Of a DNA stretch of 64,000 nucleotides, positions 1 through 8,991 are shown piece after piece. The notes below the pieces were generated by a model. It was not told where the DNA came from, did not search any database, and saw nothing but the letters and a program-made list of their open reading frames with translations. This DNA is from Bacteriovoracaceae bacterium UBA6153 (lineage in GTDB: Bacteria; Bdellovibrionota; Bacteriovoracia; Bacteriovoracales; Bacteriovoracaceae), in contig DIUR01000001.1 of assembly GCA_002428265.1 (NCBI GenBank), forward strand, positions 1-64,000, written 5' to 3'. How positions within the stretch are numbered: the first letter of the stretch is position 1; each line of letters starts with the position of its first letter. The translations under genes and the position numbers were made by a program.

Positions 1-156
1 TTACACAAAAATGATAAAGAGACAAGGCCTTGTCTAAATAATTACAGGGCCGTCCAAAAAATAGACACTCCTCCTAAAAGACCCCAATTAAATCCCAGAC
101 TTCAAACTGGCATCTCCTATGCATTAGTCTTCATAGATTAACACTTTGGAGTCACT
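1..156. other. Upstream region of first gene
   Basis: I see no gene or clear terminator here. A TTGGAG Shine-Dalgarno element precedes the ATG at 157. The sequence is AT-rich and gives no readable product at the window edge. Confidence 0.5.
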
Positions 157-2298
157 ATGAAGAAGCTTATTGGCCTTATTCTATTGTCATCACTTTGCTC
201 GTTAAGCGCTTACTCGCATGATTTGAGTTTGAAGTATGCACTCAATACAAAGGCCTCTGATATCGCTGTCATAAATACAACGATGGAAGAAGTTTCTCAG
301 CTCTTGCCGCAAAAATTAAAAAAGAATTTACCTCCAGATATCATCATTAAAATTGAGGCACTAAGCTCTCATAAAGTTATTCCAGATGAAGTTTGCGTGA
401 GTGCCTCTGCTCATGACTCTAAAGTTGCCGGAGCCGCAAAACCTTTTATTTACGGGCAATACAACCAGGTAAAAAACACTCTTACTATCCATAGTGCTGT
501 TGTTTTAGAACTTGCCAAAGGAAGTGAGAAATCGACAAGAATTAATTGTCAGCATAAGTCTCTCTACGATCAGGCCATTGCTACTATTATTCATGAGATC
601 ACTCATGCTTATGACTTAAATAACGGAAGAGTGTCTAACTCAATTGAATACATCAACCGTGCAGGCTTTAAAAAAGGTCTGCTAAAAATCAAAAATAAAA
701 ACATTCAGGCCATGAGATCGGCCGATGTGTACGAGCTGGTTAATATTGCAGAGTCATTTGCCGTTAACATGGAATACTTCACAATGGACCCGGAGTTCAT
801 GTGTAGAAAACCTTCTATGTTTGAATACTTTAAAAAACAATTTGAAGTTGACCCATTTCCAGAGCGTGACTGTAAGGTCAATAACACTGTTATGATGTCT
901 TCTATCACTGGGTTTAGCCCGGTTCAGTTGGATGCTTCCAGAGTTTATAGAATTGATTATCTATTGGCCTCGGCAGGTAAAGACGTCTCAAGTGGATTTG
1001 GACATTCAATGTTCAGAATCATCGTGTGTGCTCCTGAGCGCATAGATCCAATGACAAAAAAAATAATTCCAGCAACTCCTTTTGGTAAAAAATGTCTTGA
1101 TGATAAACTTTTTCACTTGGTCGTGAGTTATAGAGCAAACGTTGAAGATGCAAAATTAAACTACTTAAAAGGTGTCACTGGTGGATATCCATCAATGCTT
1201 TTTATCCTGAGTTTTAGTGATGTTCTCGACGAGTATAACCGTGATGAATTAAGAGATGTTATTTCATACCCAATGAAATTGACAGCAAAAGAGCGTGAAG
1301 AGTTCGTGACAAAAGTTAAAGAAGAGCACTGGAACTATCGTGGGTCTTATAAGTTCATTAATAACAACTGTGCAGTTGAAAGTTATGATTTACTTAAAGC
1401 TGCCCTTGATAGAAATGATTTGAATCTTAAAAAGTCTTTAACTCCAAATGGTGTTCTTGAAGACTTAGACAAGCTTCAGTATTTAAGCATGGCAAGCAAT
1501 GAGATTGAAACATACAAAGCGAAAACAGACTCTATCATTCTCGCTTACAACAAAGCATATGGATTTAAACTCTTTAACAGCGAAAAAAGCAATAAGTCTG
1601 CCGTTCAAAAATTCATAGATAAGAGTACTGCGGAAGAAAGAGAGCAAAGATTTATTAATTTTACAAAGCTTTCAACTCCGTCAGCTGATCTGAATGCCGA
1701 AGTGAACCTGTTAAAAGATAAACTAGTCACAGCTTCATCGTTTTCGGTTATGGAGCAACAAATTTTGCGAACGACAGGGCTAAAGTTTAGAAAACAAGCA
1801 GCTGAAATGTTCATGGATACAGAAAATGCTGAAGCTCAAGAACTTATTAAAGAGACAACGAATGCCTTTGCACAGAAATTTAATACGCTGGCCGTAGTTG
1901 GCTATGGTATTCCTTTTGACAATGAAATGGTGACTAAATCAGATTTAGACAATAAGTCGACGGCTTCTGTAGAGGCACTGGCAAAAAGTGAAGCTTACCT
2001 AAGACAAACTATGGCCCGTGAATTTGCCATTCTTGAAAAGATTGAAGCGAATATTCAAAAATACAATAAAGAGTCTTTTGCAGTTAGAAAAGAGTTTAGA
2101 GCGAAGCTTGAAATGTACATCAATCAAGTCCTTGTGAATTTGACACGTGAGGATTTTACAAGAGGCGTCCTGGTAAGTGCAGGCAGAGGCGATGCAGAAA
2201 GCTTAAAAAGGGTCAGAGAACTCCTTGGAAGTGACTTGGTTACCGACAAAGAAATCCTTGATTCAAAACTGGTAAAATTAATTAATGATAGGCTGTAG
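157..2298 (+). CDS. Exported DUF4105/Lnb-like protein with N-terminal HExxH region
   Basis: A 713-residue exported protein with a Sec signal peptide (about residues 1-21). Residues about 262-410 match the DUF4105 family, the periplasmic domain also found in the lipoprotein transacylase Lnb: GFGHSMFRI holds the conserved His (H283) and NNNCAVESYD the conserved Cys (C405), the pair expected for a thiol active site. Upstream lies IIHEITHAYD (HExxH, residues 146-150), with a Glu in NIAESFAVNMEYF about 50 residues later as a possible third zinc ligand, so a metallopeptidase-like domain may be fused in front. The C-terminal 250 residues are helical and unassigned. The start has a GGAG element at suitable spacing. 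The domain assignment is from motif recognition; the role in lipoprotein or cell-wall processing is inference. Confidence 0.75.
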   Translation: MKKLIGLILLSSLCSLSAYSHDLSLKYALNTKASDIAVINTTMEEVSQLLPQKLKKNLPPDIIIKIEALSSHKVIPDEVCVSASAHDSKVAGAAKPFIYGQYNQVKNTLTIHSAVVLELAKGSEKSTRINCQHKSLYDQAIATIIHEITHAYDLNNGRVSNSIEYINRAGFKKGLLKIKNKNIQAMRSADVYELVNIAESFAVNMEYFTMDPEFMCRKPSMFEYFKKQFEVDPFPERDCKVNNTVMMSSITGFSPVQLDASRVYRIDYLLASAGKDVSSGFGHSMFRIIVCAPERIDPMTKKIIPATPFGKKCLDDKLFHLVVSYRANVEDAKLNYLKGVTGGYPSMLFILSFSDVLDEYNRDELRDVISYPMKLTAKEREEFVTKVKEEHWNYRGSYKFINNNCAVESYDLLKAALDRNDLNLKKSLTPNGVLEDLDKLQYLSMASNEIETYKAKTDSIILAYNKAYGFKLFNSEKSNKSAVQKFIDKSTAEEREQRFINFTKLSTPSADLNAEVNLLKDKLVTASSFSVMEQQILRTTGLKFRKQAAEMFMDTENAEAQELIKETTNAFAQKFNTLAVVGYGIPFDNEMVTKSDLDNKSTASVEALAKSEAYLRQTMAREFAILEKIEANIQKYNKESFAVRKEFRAKLEMYINQVLVNLTREDFTRGVLVSAGRGDAESLKRVRELLGSDLVTDKEILDSKLVKLINDRL

Positions 2299-2321
2299 AT
2301 AGTACCCTAATACTATACAAT

Positions 2322-2350
2322 TAGAGGGTTTTTATGCTAAAAACCCTCTA
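2322..2350 (+). promoter_or_regulatory. 13-bp inverted repeat closing on the mtgA start codon
   Basis: Positions 2322-2334 and 2338-2350 are exact reverse complements separated by TGC. The last paired base is the A of the mtgA ATG. There is no T-tract after the stem, so it is not a typical terminator. The left arm carries AGAGGG, the only good ribosome binding site nearby. Folding would hide both that site and the mtgA start. Confidence 0.6.
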
Positions 2351-2357
2351 TGAGTGA
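2334..2357 (+). CDS. Possible 7-codon leader peptide overlapping the mtgA start
   Basis: An ATG at 2334 sits five bases after AGAGGG and opens a 7-codon frame (MLKTLYE) that ends in TGA at 2355-2357, just past the mtgA ATG at 2350 in another frame. mtgA has no ribosome binding site of its own in the preceding bases, so translation could reach it by re-initiation after this mini-ORF. It is short enough to be coincidental; this is a proposal and not a confirmed gene. Confidence 0.35.
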   Translation: MLKTLYE

Positions 2358-3234
2358 TCCGACTAAAAAACCTAAATGGCCACTGGTCTTTAACATCATA
2401 GGAAAGATTATTCTTTTGATGTGGGTTGCTCTTTTTATTTTCGTCATCACACTTGTCTCTCCCTTTATTGAATCGATGTATTCAATTACAAAAATTCCCA
2501 ATACCTATTTTGAAGTTAAGGTCAAAGACAAGAAGGCCATCTATAAACAAGTCTCAACCATGCCAGGGGACTGGATCCCACTTGATAAAATTTCTAAAAG
2601 GCTTAGAGGTGCGATTGTATCGAGTGAGGATGGAAAATTCTTTACCCATCCAGGCTATGACATTGAAGAACTTCAAGATGCTATTAACGATGGCGTTGTA
2701 AAGAAAAAGAAAAAAGTCAGAGGGGCCTCTACTATCACTCAACAGCTGATTAAAAATCTTTATTTTCAATCTGACCGCAGTCTCTGGAGAAAAACTCAGG
2801 AGATGGGTTTGACTTTATGGATAGAAGATAAAGTCTCTAAAGAAAAAATCCTTGAGACTTATCTCAACGTTATCGAGTACGGCGAAAATCTCTACGGGAT
2901 TAAAGATGCAGCAAAATTTTATTTTAAAAAAGATCCTTCTCAGCTAAACGCCAGAGAAAGTGCATTTCTTGCAATGCTGCTTCCTAGTCCAAAAAGATAC
3001 GCTCAATCGTTTAGAAAAAAAGAGCTGACCGAATTTGCTTCAAGAATTATTCATTCCATCCTGTTTAAAATGCTTCAGGGTGGCCACATTGGTATAGAAG
3101 AATATTACTCAAGTCTAAACCAACATTTTGCATGGGAGAATTATGCAACACCCACCACAATCACCGGCCCAAACAGCGACACAAGCATCGAAGACGAAGC
3201 CACTTTTAAGGGTGATGATATCGGAGACCTTTGA
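2350..3234 (+). CDS. mtgA: Monofunctional biosynthetic peptidoglycan transglycosylase
   Basis: A 294-residue GT51-family enzyme that polymerises lipid II into glycan strands at the inner membrane. One N-terminal transmembrane helix (about residues 12-37) anchors it. The family motifs are clear: SSEDGKFFTHPGYD with the catalytic Glu, RGASTITQQLIKNLYF, KEKILETYLNVIEYG and AARESAFLA-like NARESAFLAMLLPSPKRY. There is no transpeptidase domain, so it is MtgA-like and not a class A PBP. The start is unusual: the ATG closes a 13-bp hairpin and overlaps a possible mini-ORF. The C-terminal tail is acidic and overlaps the next gene by about 92 bases. Function is secure; the regulation is inferred. Confidence 0.9.
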   Translation: MSDPTKKPKWPLVFNIIGKIILLMWVALFIFVITLVSPFIESMYSITKIPNTYFEVKVKDKKAIYKQVSTMPGDWIPLDKISKRLRGAIVSSEDGKFFTHPGYDIEELQDAINDGVVKKKKKVRGASTITQQLIKNLYFQSDRSLWRKTQEMGLTLWIEDKVSKEKILETYLNVIEYGENLYGIKDAAKFYFKKDPSQLNARESAFLAMLLPSPKRYAQSFRKKELTEFASRIIHSILFKMLQGGHIGIEEYYSSLNQHFAWENYATPTTITGPNSDTSIEDEATFKGDDIGDL

Positions 3235-4213
3235 TCCTTGGTTTAACCTGGCGACTGAAGACTGGATTTTCCGTGATATGAACCCGGACACAAAAGTTTT
3301 ATTTTTGTGGAGAAACGACAAAACTGTTGTTGTCGGCAGATTTCAAAATCCATGGACTGAGTGCAATACCCAAAAAATGGAAGAAGATGGAATTAAGCTT
3401 GCTCGCCGCCAAAGTGGAGGAGGAGCGGTTTTTCACGATTTAGGAAATACTAATTTTACATTTTTATCGAGCAAAGAGACTTTTGATAAGGCCTTAAACA
3501 ATAAAATTATAACGTCTGCCCTAGCGAATTTAAAACTCACGGCCACTCCTTCTGGAAGAAACGATATTTTGGTGGAAACTCCAGATGGTGAAAAGAAAAT
3601 TTCAGGGAGTGCGTTTAAAGAAACAAAAGACAGGTCTTTTCATCATGGAACGATTCTTATCAATGCAGATATGACTCAGCTAGGACTGTATCTAAATCCA
3701 AATATTAAAAAGCTTCAATCAAAAGGAATCACTTCTGTTCGCGCGAGAGTGGCAAACATAAAAGATTTAAATCCAGAAATCACTCACGAAAATCTTTGTC
3801 AGAGCATTATTTCCGAGTTTTTCAAAACCTATGATTCAGAGTGCGCTATTGAAATCCTGGATCATGACTATTTAAAAAATATCCCTGCTCTTAATGAGCA
3901 TTTTCAGAAGATGAGTGACTGGAATTGGCGCTTTGGTGAAGCCCCTCAGTTTAATCATCAAATGACCGAGCGTTTCGATTGGGGACTCATGGAAGTTCAC
4001 CTCGATGTGCACAAAGCTGTGGTCGAAAAAGTACAGATCTTTTCTGATTCACTTCACCCGGAAATGATTGAACAACTTATGGCCTCTTTAACTAAGATTC
4101 CTTATACTAGGGATGCTTTCCACAATGCGATCTCAAAAGTTAGTCATGATCTGCCAATGATCAAAGATTATTTAAGAGAATTTGAAGAGTGGATTGCCAA
4201 AGAAATAAGCTAA
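3143..4213 (+). CDS. lplA: Lipoate-protein ligase A
   Basis: A cytosolic enzyme that activates lipoate with ATP and attaches it to lipoyl domains of 2-oxoacid dehydrogenases and GcvH. The LplA pattern is plain: SETFDPWFNLATEDWIF, LWRNDKTVVVGRFQNPW, ARRQSGGGAVFHDLGN, and KISGSAFKE with the catalytic-loop Lys, followed by FHHGTIL. A C-terminal accessory domain is present (356 residues in all). I chose ATG 3143 because GGGAGAA lies two bases upstream; a TTG at 3128 and an ATG at 3215 with AAGGG are alternatives, the last placing the start right at the conserved core. It overlaps mtgA by about 92 bases, so the two are probably co-transcribed although functionally unrelated. Confidence 0.88.
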   Translation: MQHPPQSPAQTATQASKTKPLLRVMISETFDPWFNLATEDWIFRDMNPDTKVLFLWRNDKTVVVGRFQNPWTECNTQKMEEDGIKLARRQSGGGAVFHDLGNTNFTFLSSKETFDKALNNKIITSALANLKLTATPSGRNDILVETPDGEKKISGSAFKETKDRSFHHGTILINADMTQLGLYLNPNIKKLQSKGITSVRARVANIKDLNPEITHENLCQSIISEFFKTYDSECAIEILDHDYLKNIPALNEHFQKMSDWNWRFGEAPQFNHQMTERFDWGLMEVHLDVHKAVVEKVQIFSDSLHPEMIEQLMASLTKIPYTRDAFHNAISKVSHDLPMIKDYLREFEEWIAKEIS

Positions 4214-4238
4214 AACATTTACCAAAAAAATATATTTT

Positions 4239-5942
4239 ATGAGAAACACGAAGTTTCAAGATCACGCCCTTTTTATCTGGAAGTCTTTTCTAAAAGACCG
4301 TTGGCCCATCTATACATTAGGTGCGGCCTCAGTTTTACTGACTAACTTAATGCAAATTCTTGCTCCCAAAAATATCGGATGGATCGTCGATTTTTTTGCG
4401 AAAAAACCGGTTCCAGAAATTCTCACTGGTGCAAATGATAAAGAAACATTTCTTATTCTCTTTATTGTCCTGGCCGTCTCGCGCATTCTTATCAATATTT
4501 TCCGCTTCATGTGGAGAATTACACTAGGAAGACAAACTCATTACGCCGCGGCCGACTTAAGGCGCGATGTTTGGGAAAATGTACGCTTTTTTAAAAAAGG
4601 TGATCTCGACCGAAAATTTACAAAAGGTTTACTGATGAGTGCTTCGGCCTCAGACAGTTTGTCGGCCAGATTTATTTTTGGTTTCACTCTTGTTGCTGTG
4701 GCCGATGTGGCCTTCTTAGGGATTTTTACATTTATCACTATGGCCTACATTCATCTTCCAATGGCCATTTTATCATTTATTGTTTTATTATTTGTTCCCA
4801 TCTTTGTTAGAAAGCTCTCTAAAAAAGAAGTCGAACAATACCGCCAGATTCAAGACACTCTTTCACATTTTAACGACCTGTCTTCTCAGGCCGTCTCAAC
4901 AATTAAGCTTCAACGTCTGACTCAGACTGGCCCTTTTTGGGAGCGAAGATTAATGGGAGTGGCAGACAAACATAGAGAGCAAAGACTCAGAGGAATTAGT
5001 TTATCGCTCCTTTATATTCCAGTCATGGGGATCGCTGCAATTATTTCTTATGTCGTGCTGTTTGTGATGGGGATCTATTTTACTTTTAACGGCAAAATGT
5101 CTGTCGGACAATTTATCTCTATGCAGGGATTAATTTTTCTTCTTCACGATCCGTTAATGTCACTAGGATTTATTATTTCTGAATGGAAAAAAGGCTTTAC
5201 GGCCCTTGAGCGTCTTGCTGAAATTTATCAGCACGAAAAAGAGCAATTCTTACTTAAGACGGAAGGCCCGGTTGTTGAAAATAATACCGATCCAGTTTTA
5301 GAAGTTAAAAATCTTAGTTTTAATTTCAGTGAATCAATGCCGCTCTTTAGTGATTTAAGTTTTAAACTTAAAAAAGGCGAGAGATTAGGAATCACCGGGG
5401 CCATTGGTTCTGGGAAAACAACTCTGGTCACCATTCTCACTGGGCTTGAAAGACACAATGGCGGAGTCGTGCATTTATACGGGAAGCCGTTTACTGCATA
5501 CTCTCATCAGGATTTGAGAAACTATATCGGACACGTTCATCAAAAACCGTTTCTATTTGCCGACTCTATAAAGGTCAACGTGGCGATGGATAGAGAAATG
5601 AGTGATGAAGATGTCTGGAAATACCTTGAGCTAGCAGGCCTTAAAGACGACGTAGAAGCTTTTCCCCATAAACTGGGAACTCAGTTAGGTGAGTGGGGAA
5701 TTAACCTCTCAGGTGGTCAAAAACAGCGCCTCACCCTGGCCCGTGCCCTTGCCCGTGAACCTAAACTTTTATTTCTTGATGACTGCTTAAGTGCAGTCGA
5801 TACCATTACAGAAGAAAAGATTTTAAAAAATCTGGATAAACATCTTCAGGATGTCACTCTGGTATGGGTCGCCCATAGAAAATCAACTCTGAAATATTGC
5901 AATCATACTTTTGAACTCAAGGCATCGGCCCAACATGGTTAA
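4239..5942 (+). CDS. ABC exporter half, subunit 1 with degenerate ATP site
   Basis: A 567-residue type IV ABC exporter subunit: six-helix membrane domain (residues about 20-320) then an ATPase domain. Walker A is GAIGSGKTT (387-395), signature LSGGQKQRL (490-498), and Walker B LLFLDD (510-515). The residue after Walker B is Asp (D515) where the catalytic Glu normally sits. This is the mark of the degenerate half of heterodimeric exporters such as YheI, BmrC and TM287. The partner follows with an 8-base overlap. Substrate is not predictable; such pairs export drugs, lipids or peptides. There is no good Shine-Dalgarno in the 25-base gap after lplA, so coupling is possible. Confidence 0.88.
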   Translation: MRNTKFQDHALFIWKSFLKDRWPIYTLGAASVLLTNLMQILAPKNIGWIVDFFAKKPVPEILTGANDKETFLILFIVLAVSRILINIFRFMWRITLGRQTHYAAADLRRDVWENVRFFKKGDLDRKFTKGLLMSASASDSLSARFIFGFTLVAVADVAFLGIFTFITMAYIHLPMAILSFIVLLFVPIFVRKLSKKEVEQYRQIQDTLSHFNDLSSQAVSTIKLQRLTQTGPFWERRLMGVADKHREQRLRGISLSLLYIPVMGIAAIISYVVLFVMGIYFTFNGKMSVGQFISMQGLIFLLHDPLMSLGFIISEWKKGFTALERLAEIYQHEKEQFLLKTEGPVVENNTDPVLEVKNLSFNFSESMPLFSDLSFKLKKGERLGITGAIGSGKTTLVTILTGLERHNGGVVHLYGKPFTAYSHQDLRNYIGHVHQKPFLFADSIKVNVAMDREMSDEDVWKYLELAGLKDDVEAFPHKLGTQLGEWGINLSGGQKQRLTLARALAREPKLLFLDDCLSAVDTITEEKILKNLDKHLQDVTLVWVAHRKSTLKYCNHTFELKASAQHG

Positions 5943-7800
5943 AAAATTTAAATCCTTATTCAAGCGAAAAAATTTAAACCGCATCTCACCAGATCAGATG
6001 TACCTGCATCAGACCGCCTATCTTATGGCCGATGATCAGGACGAATCTCAAGTTGGTGAGAAGGGCATGGCCGACTCGCGCTCGATTCGCATTCTTCTTC
6101 ATTATGCCAGACCTTTCAGACTGCAGATTGGTTTTGCTCTTTTTCTTATTTTTACCAGCTCAATCCTGGCGATTTACTCATCAAAATTGATGGGTGATCT
6201 TCTGGAGAAAGGTTTAATGGTCAGAGACCTGCATATGTCTATTGTCTATGCCGTCTCCATTTTACTATTAGAGATTGGAAGTATTTATTTCATCTGGACT
6301 GGAAGAAAAAAACTTGCAGTGGCCGCTTCGAAAGTTATTTTCAATGTTAGGAAAAATCTTTTTTCTAAACTGCAAGATCTACCTCTTCAGTATTACGACC
6401 GCCAGCCTCAGGGAAGAATTGTCACTCGAATCACTCATGACGTTGAAGGAATTGAAGAGTTCTTCACATCGAGTTTAGGGAACCTGATTTCTGCCACGAT
6501 GATGACCATCTTAGCTGTCGGGGCCATGATCGTTTCAAACACCAAGCTTGGCCTGGTGATGACTTTATCTATTATTCCTTCAGTCATTCTTATTTTTAAG
6601 ACCAAAGATTTTTTAAGAGCGTCTAATAGAAGAGTTTCTAAATTCTCTTCAGCGATCAATGCAAAACTTTCAGAATACTTAAATGGTTTAGAGACCATTA
6701 GAAGTTACGGTCTGGAAAAATGGTCGATGAAAAATTATGCTCATACTGTGGATGATTATTTATTTGCTCAGTTAAAAGGAAATGTTCTGTTTGCTTGGAG
6801 CATGCCGCTGGTGTCTTTTTGTGCGACTATTCCATTAATCGGGCTTGTCTGGTACGGAGGAAATGGGGTTTTAACCGGGGTTTATTCTGTCGGACTTTTT
6901 GTATCCTTCGTTCGTTATTATGAGAGATTTTTTAACCCGATGATGCTTTTATCCAGAGAGATTCACGTTGTTCAGCAGGCCTTTACAAGCACTGAGAGAG
7001 TCATGAGCTTTCTTGATGAGCCAGGTGAAGAAGACGTATTACGCAACAATGGGAAAATGATTACGAATACTCTTTTAGGTGATATTAAATTCGATCAGGT
7101 TTTCATGCAGTATAGTGAAGGTGGATGGGTTTTAAAGGATCTTACTTTCCATATTAAACCAGGAGAAAAAATCGGACTAGTTGGTAAAACTGGTTGCGGG
7201 AAAAGCTCTACGGTTGCTCTATTGTCGCGTCTCTATGAATTTCAAAAAGGCGAGGTGATGATTGATGATATTCCTATCAGAAATTTTGACCGCCACGCTC
7301 TAAGAGATAAGATTGGATTTGTTTCTCAGGATGCTATCATTTTTAAAGGGTCTCTAAGAGAAAATCTTTCTTGTGAAGTTGATCAGACGGATCAATTCCT
7401 GATTGATGCTTCAAGAACCACGGGCCTTGTGAAGGCCCTTGCAAAAGAGGGCTTTAATCTGGATATGGAAATACTTGAGGGCGGGACAAATTTAAGTGTG
7501 GGACAAAGACAGCTTATAAGTCTTACGAGAGTTCTTTTAAAGAATCCATCTATTCTTATTTTGGATGAAGCAACGGCCAATATTGACCCTTATTATGAAG
7601 AAATTATCCATGAGGCCGTGATGAAAATGATGGATGGAAGAACATGCCTTATGATCGCTCATAGACTGGAGACACTTAAGCAGTGTGATCGTATTCTCGT
7701 TTTTAATCAGGGAGCTTTAGTCGAAGATGGGGCCTTATCTGATCTTCTTACTCAAGGAAATTACTTCTACAAACTCCATAATGCCCAAGAGGTACATTAA
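5935..7800 (+). CDS. ABC exporter half, subunit 2 with catalytic Glu
   Basis: A 621-residue partner of the preceding subunit. Its ATG overlaps the upstream stop by 8 bases (a TTG at 5911 is possible but lacks support). After a 50-residue basic/acidic N-terminal extension come six membrane helices and an ATPase with Walker A GKTGCGKSS (417-425), signature LSVGQRQLI (520-528) and Walker B LILDE (541-545) with the catalytic Glu. The deviant signature (SVGQ for SGGQ) belongs to the same composite site as the partner's Asp-substituted Walker B, so one ATP site is degenerate and the other intact, as in YheH/YheI. Likely an inner-membrane heterodimer. Confidence 0.88.
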   Translation: MVKKFKSLFKRKNLNRISPDQMYLHQTAYLMADDQDESQVGEKGMADSRSIRILLHYARPFRLQIGFALFLIFTSSILAIYSSKLMGDLLEKGLMVRDLHMSIVYAVSILLLEIGSIYFIWTGRKKLAVAASKVIFNVRKNLFSKLQDLPLQYYDRQPQGRIVTRITHDVEGIEEFFTSSLGNLISATMMTILAVGAMIVSNTKLGLVMTLSIIPSVILIFKTKDFLRASNRRVSKFSSAINAKLSEYLNGLETIRSYGLEKWSMKNYAHTVDDYLFAQLKGNVLFAWSMPLVSFCATIPLIGLVWYGGNGVLTGVYSVGLFVSFVRYYERFFNPMMLLSREIHVVQQAFTSTERVMSFLDEPGEEDVLRNNGKMITNTLLGDIKFDQVFMQYSEGGWVLKDLTFHIKPGEKIGLVGKTGCGKSSTVALLSRLYEFQKGEVMIDDIPIRNFDRHALRDKIGFVSQDAIIFKGSLRENLSCEVDQTDQFLIDASRTTGLVKALAKEGFNLDMEILEGGTNLSVGQRQLISLTRVLLKNPSILILDEATANIDPYYEEIIHEAVMKMMDGRTCLMIAHRLETLKQCDRILVFNQGALVEDGALSDLLTQGNYFYKLHNAQEVH

Positions 7801-7842
7801 TCCTGATTCTCTTTTTTTCATATTGCTATAAACTAAAGTTAT

Positions 7843-8991
7843 ATGAAATTTAAAAATCCTGAAATTCAAAATCTTTTAGATAAGAAATTATCTCCCCATG
7901 AAATGGCCGCAGCTCTGGATGAAATACTTCATCTGGAGAGGCAAAAAAATAATGAGATAAAAAAAGAATATGATCGCCTGAGTGTGATCATTAATCTGAT
8001 CCCTAATACTATTTCCTGGGTTAATAGCGATATGACTTATTTCGGAGTCAATAAAGCTCTGGCCGATACATGTAATACAACACCAGAAGATTTTGTTGGA
8101 AAAACCATAGGCTTTCATACAAAAGAGCGCTTCTTTTATGAGTTTGTTACAGAACTTTTTCGTTCGAAAAGCGATACAATCTATCGAGAGCTAGAGGCCC
8201 GAATCAGCAATGTGGACCGTACCTATTTAGTGAGTGGAACAAAGCTCGAAGATAAAGAAAAAGCAGTCGTCATCGGTGTCGATATTACAGAGCTTACTAA
8301 ACTTAAAGACCATGTTTCATTCACTGAAAAACTAGCTAACCTTGGCGAGATGTTTGCGGGAATTATTCACGATATTAATAATCCTCTGATGATGATTGAA
8401 GGTAATGCTAAAAGAATTAAAAAGCGCATTACTGATGAAGAGTCTCTTGAACTCCTATCAAAAATCGAGATGAGTTCTCAAAAAATCTCCAAGATTGTTA
8501 AAGGTGTAAAAGTTTACATCAGACAAGACGGAGATGAGCCTCACACAATGGAAAACCTGGGAAGCATTATTGATGATGCTCTGGTTATTTGTGAAAACAA
8601 ATTGAAAGAGTCTATGGTGGCCATAACCCTGGACCCTAAAATTAATAAGATTATTATTCCTTGCCACTTCACTCAAATCTTTCAGGTCTTCGTGAATTTA
8701 ATTTCAAACTCGGTCGATGCTATCTCTGGTTTACAGGAAAAAGCGATTGAGATCACGGCCAGCGAGACAGAGTCTCGTTATGTAATTAAATTTCAGGATT
8801 CTGGAAATGGGATTCCAAAGGAGTTCCAGGATTTGATTTTCAATGCTTTTTTTACCACTAAAGATAGAGGCGTAGGTTCAGGACTGGGCCTTTCTCTTTG
8901 CAGGAAAATTCTCGAAGCTCACGGTGGAAGCCTTGCTATCGACAACAATGCAAAAAATACAACTTTTATAATTGAGTTTAAGAAGCAGTAG
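7843..8991 (+). CDS. PAS-domain sensor histidine kinase, soluble
   Basis: A 382-residue kinase with no membrane helix. A PAS-type sensing domain occupies about residues 40-150 (IPNTISWVNSDMTYFGVN through VVIGVDITE). The H-box is GEMFAGIIHDINNPL with phospho-acceptor H176. The ATP-binding domain shows N-box NLISNSVDAI, DSGNGIP and GSGLGLSLCRKILEAHGG. No receiver domain is attached and no response regulator is adjacent, though an orphan receiver is encoded at 32.6 kb. It ends inside the convergent methyltransferase gene (14-base overlap). The signal is unknown; a cytosolic ligand or cofactor is implied by the lack of membrane segments. Confidence 0.88.
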   Translation: MKFKNPEIQNLLDKKLSPHEMAAALDEILHLERQKNNEIKKEYDRLSVIINLIPNTISWVNSDMTYFGVNKALADTCNTTPEDFVGKTIGFHTKERFFYEFVTELFRSKSDTIYRELEARISNVDRTYLVSGTKLEDKEKAVVIGVDITELTKLKDHVSFTEKLANLGEMFAGIIHDINNPLMMIEGNAKRIKKRITDEESLELLSKIEMSSQKISKIVKGVKVYIRQDGDEPHTMENLGSIIDDALVICENKLKESMVAITLDPKINKIIIPCHFTQIFQVFVNLISNSVDAISGLQEKAIEITASETESRYVIKFQDSGNGIPKEFQDLIFNAFFTTKDRGVGSGLGLSLCRKILEAHGGSLAIDNNAKNTTFIIEFKKQ

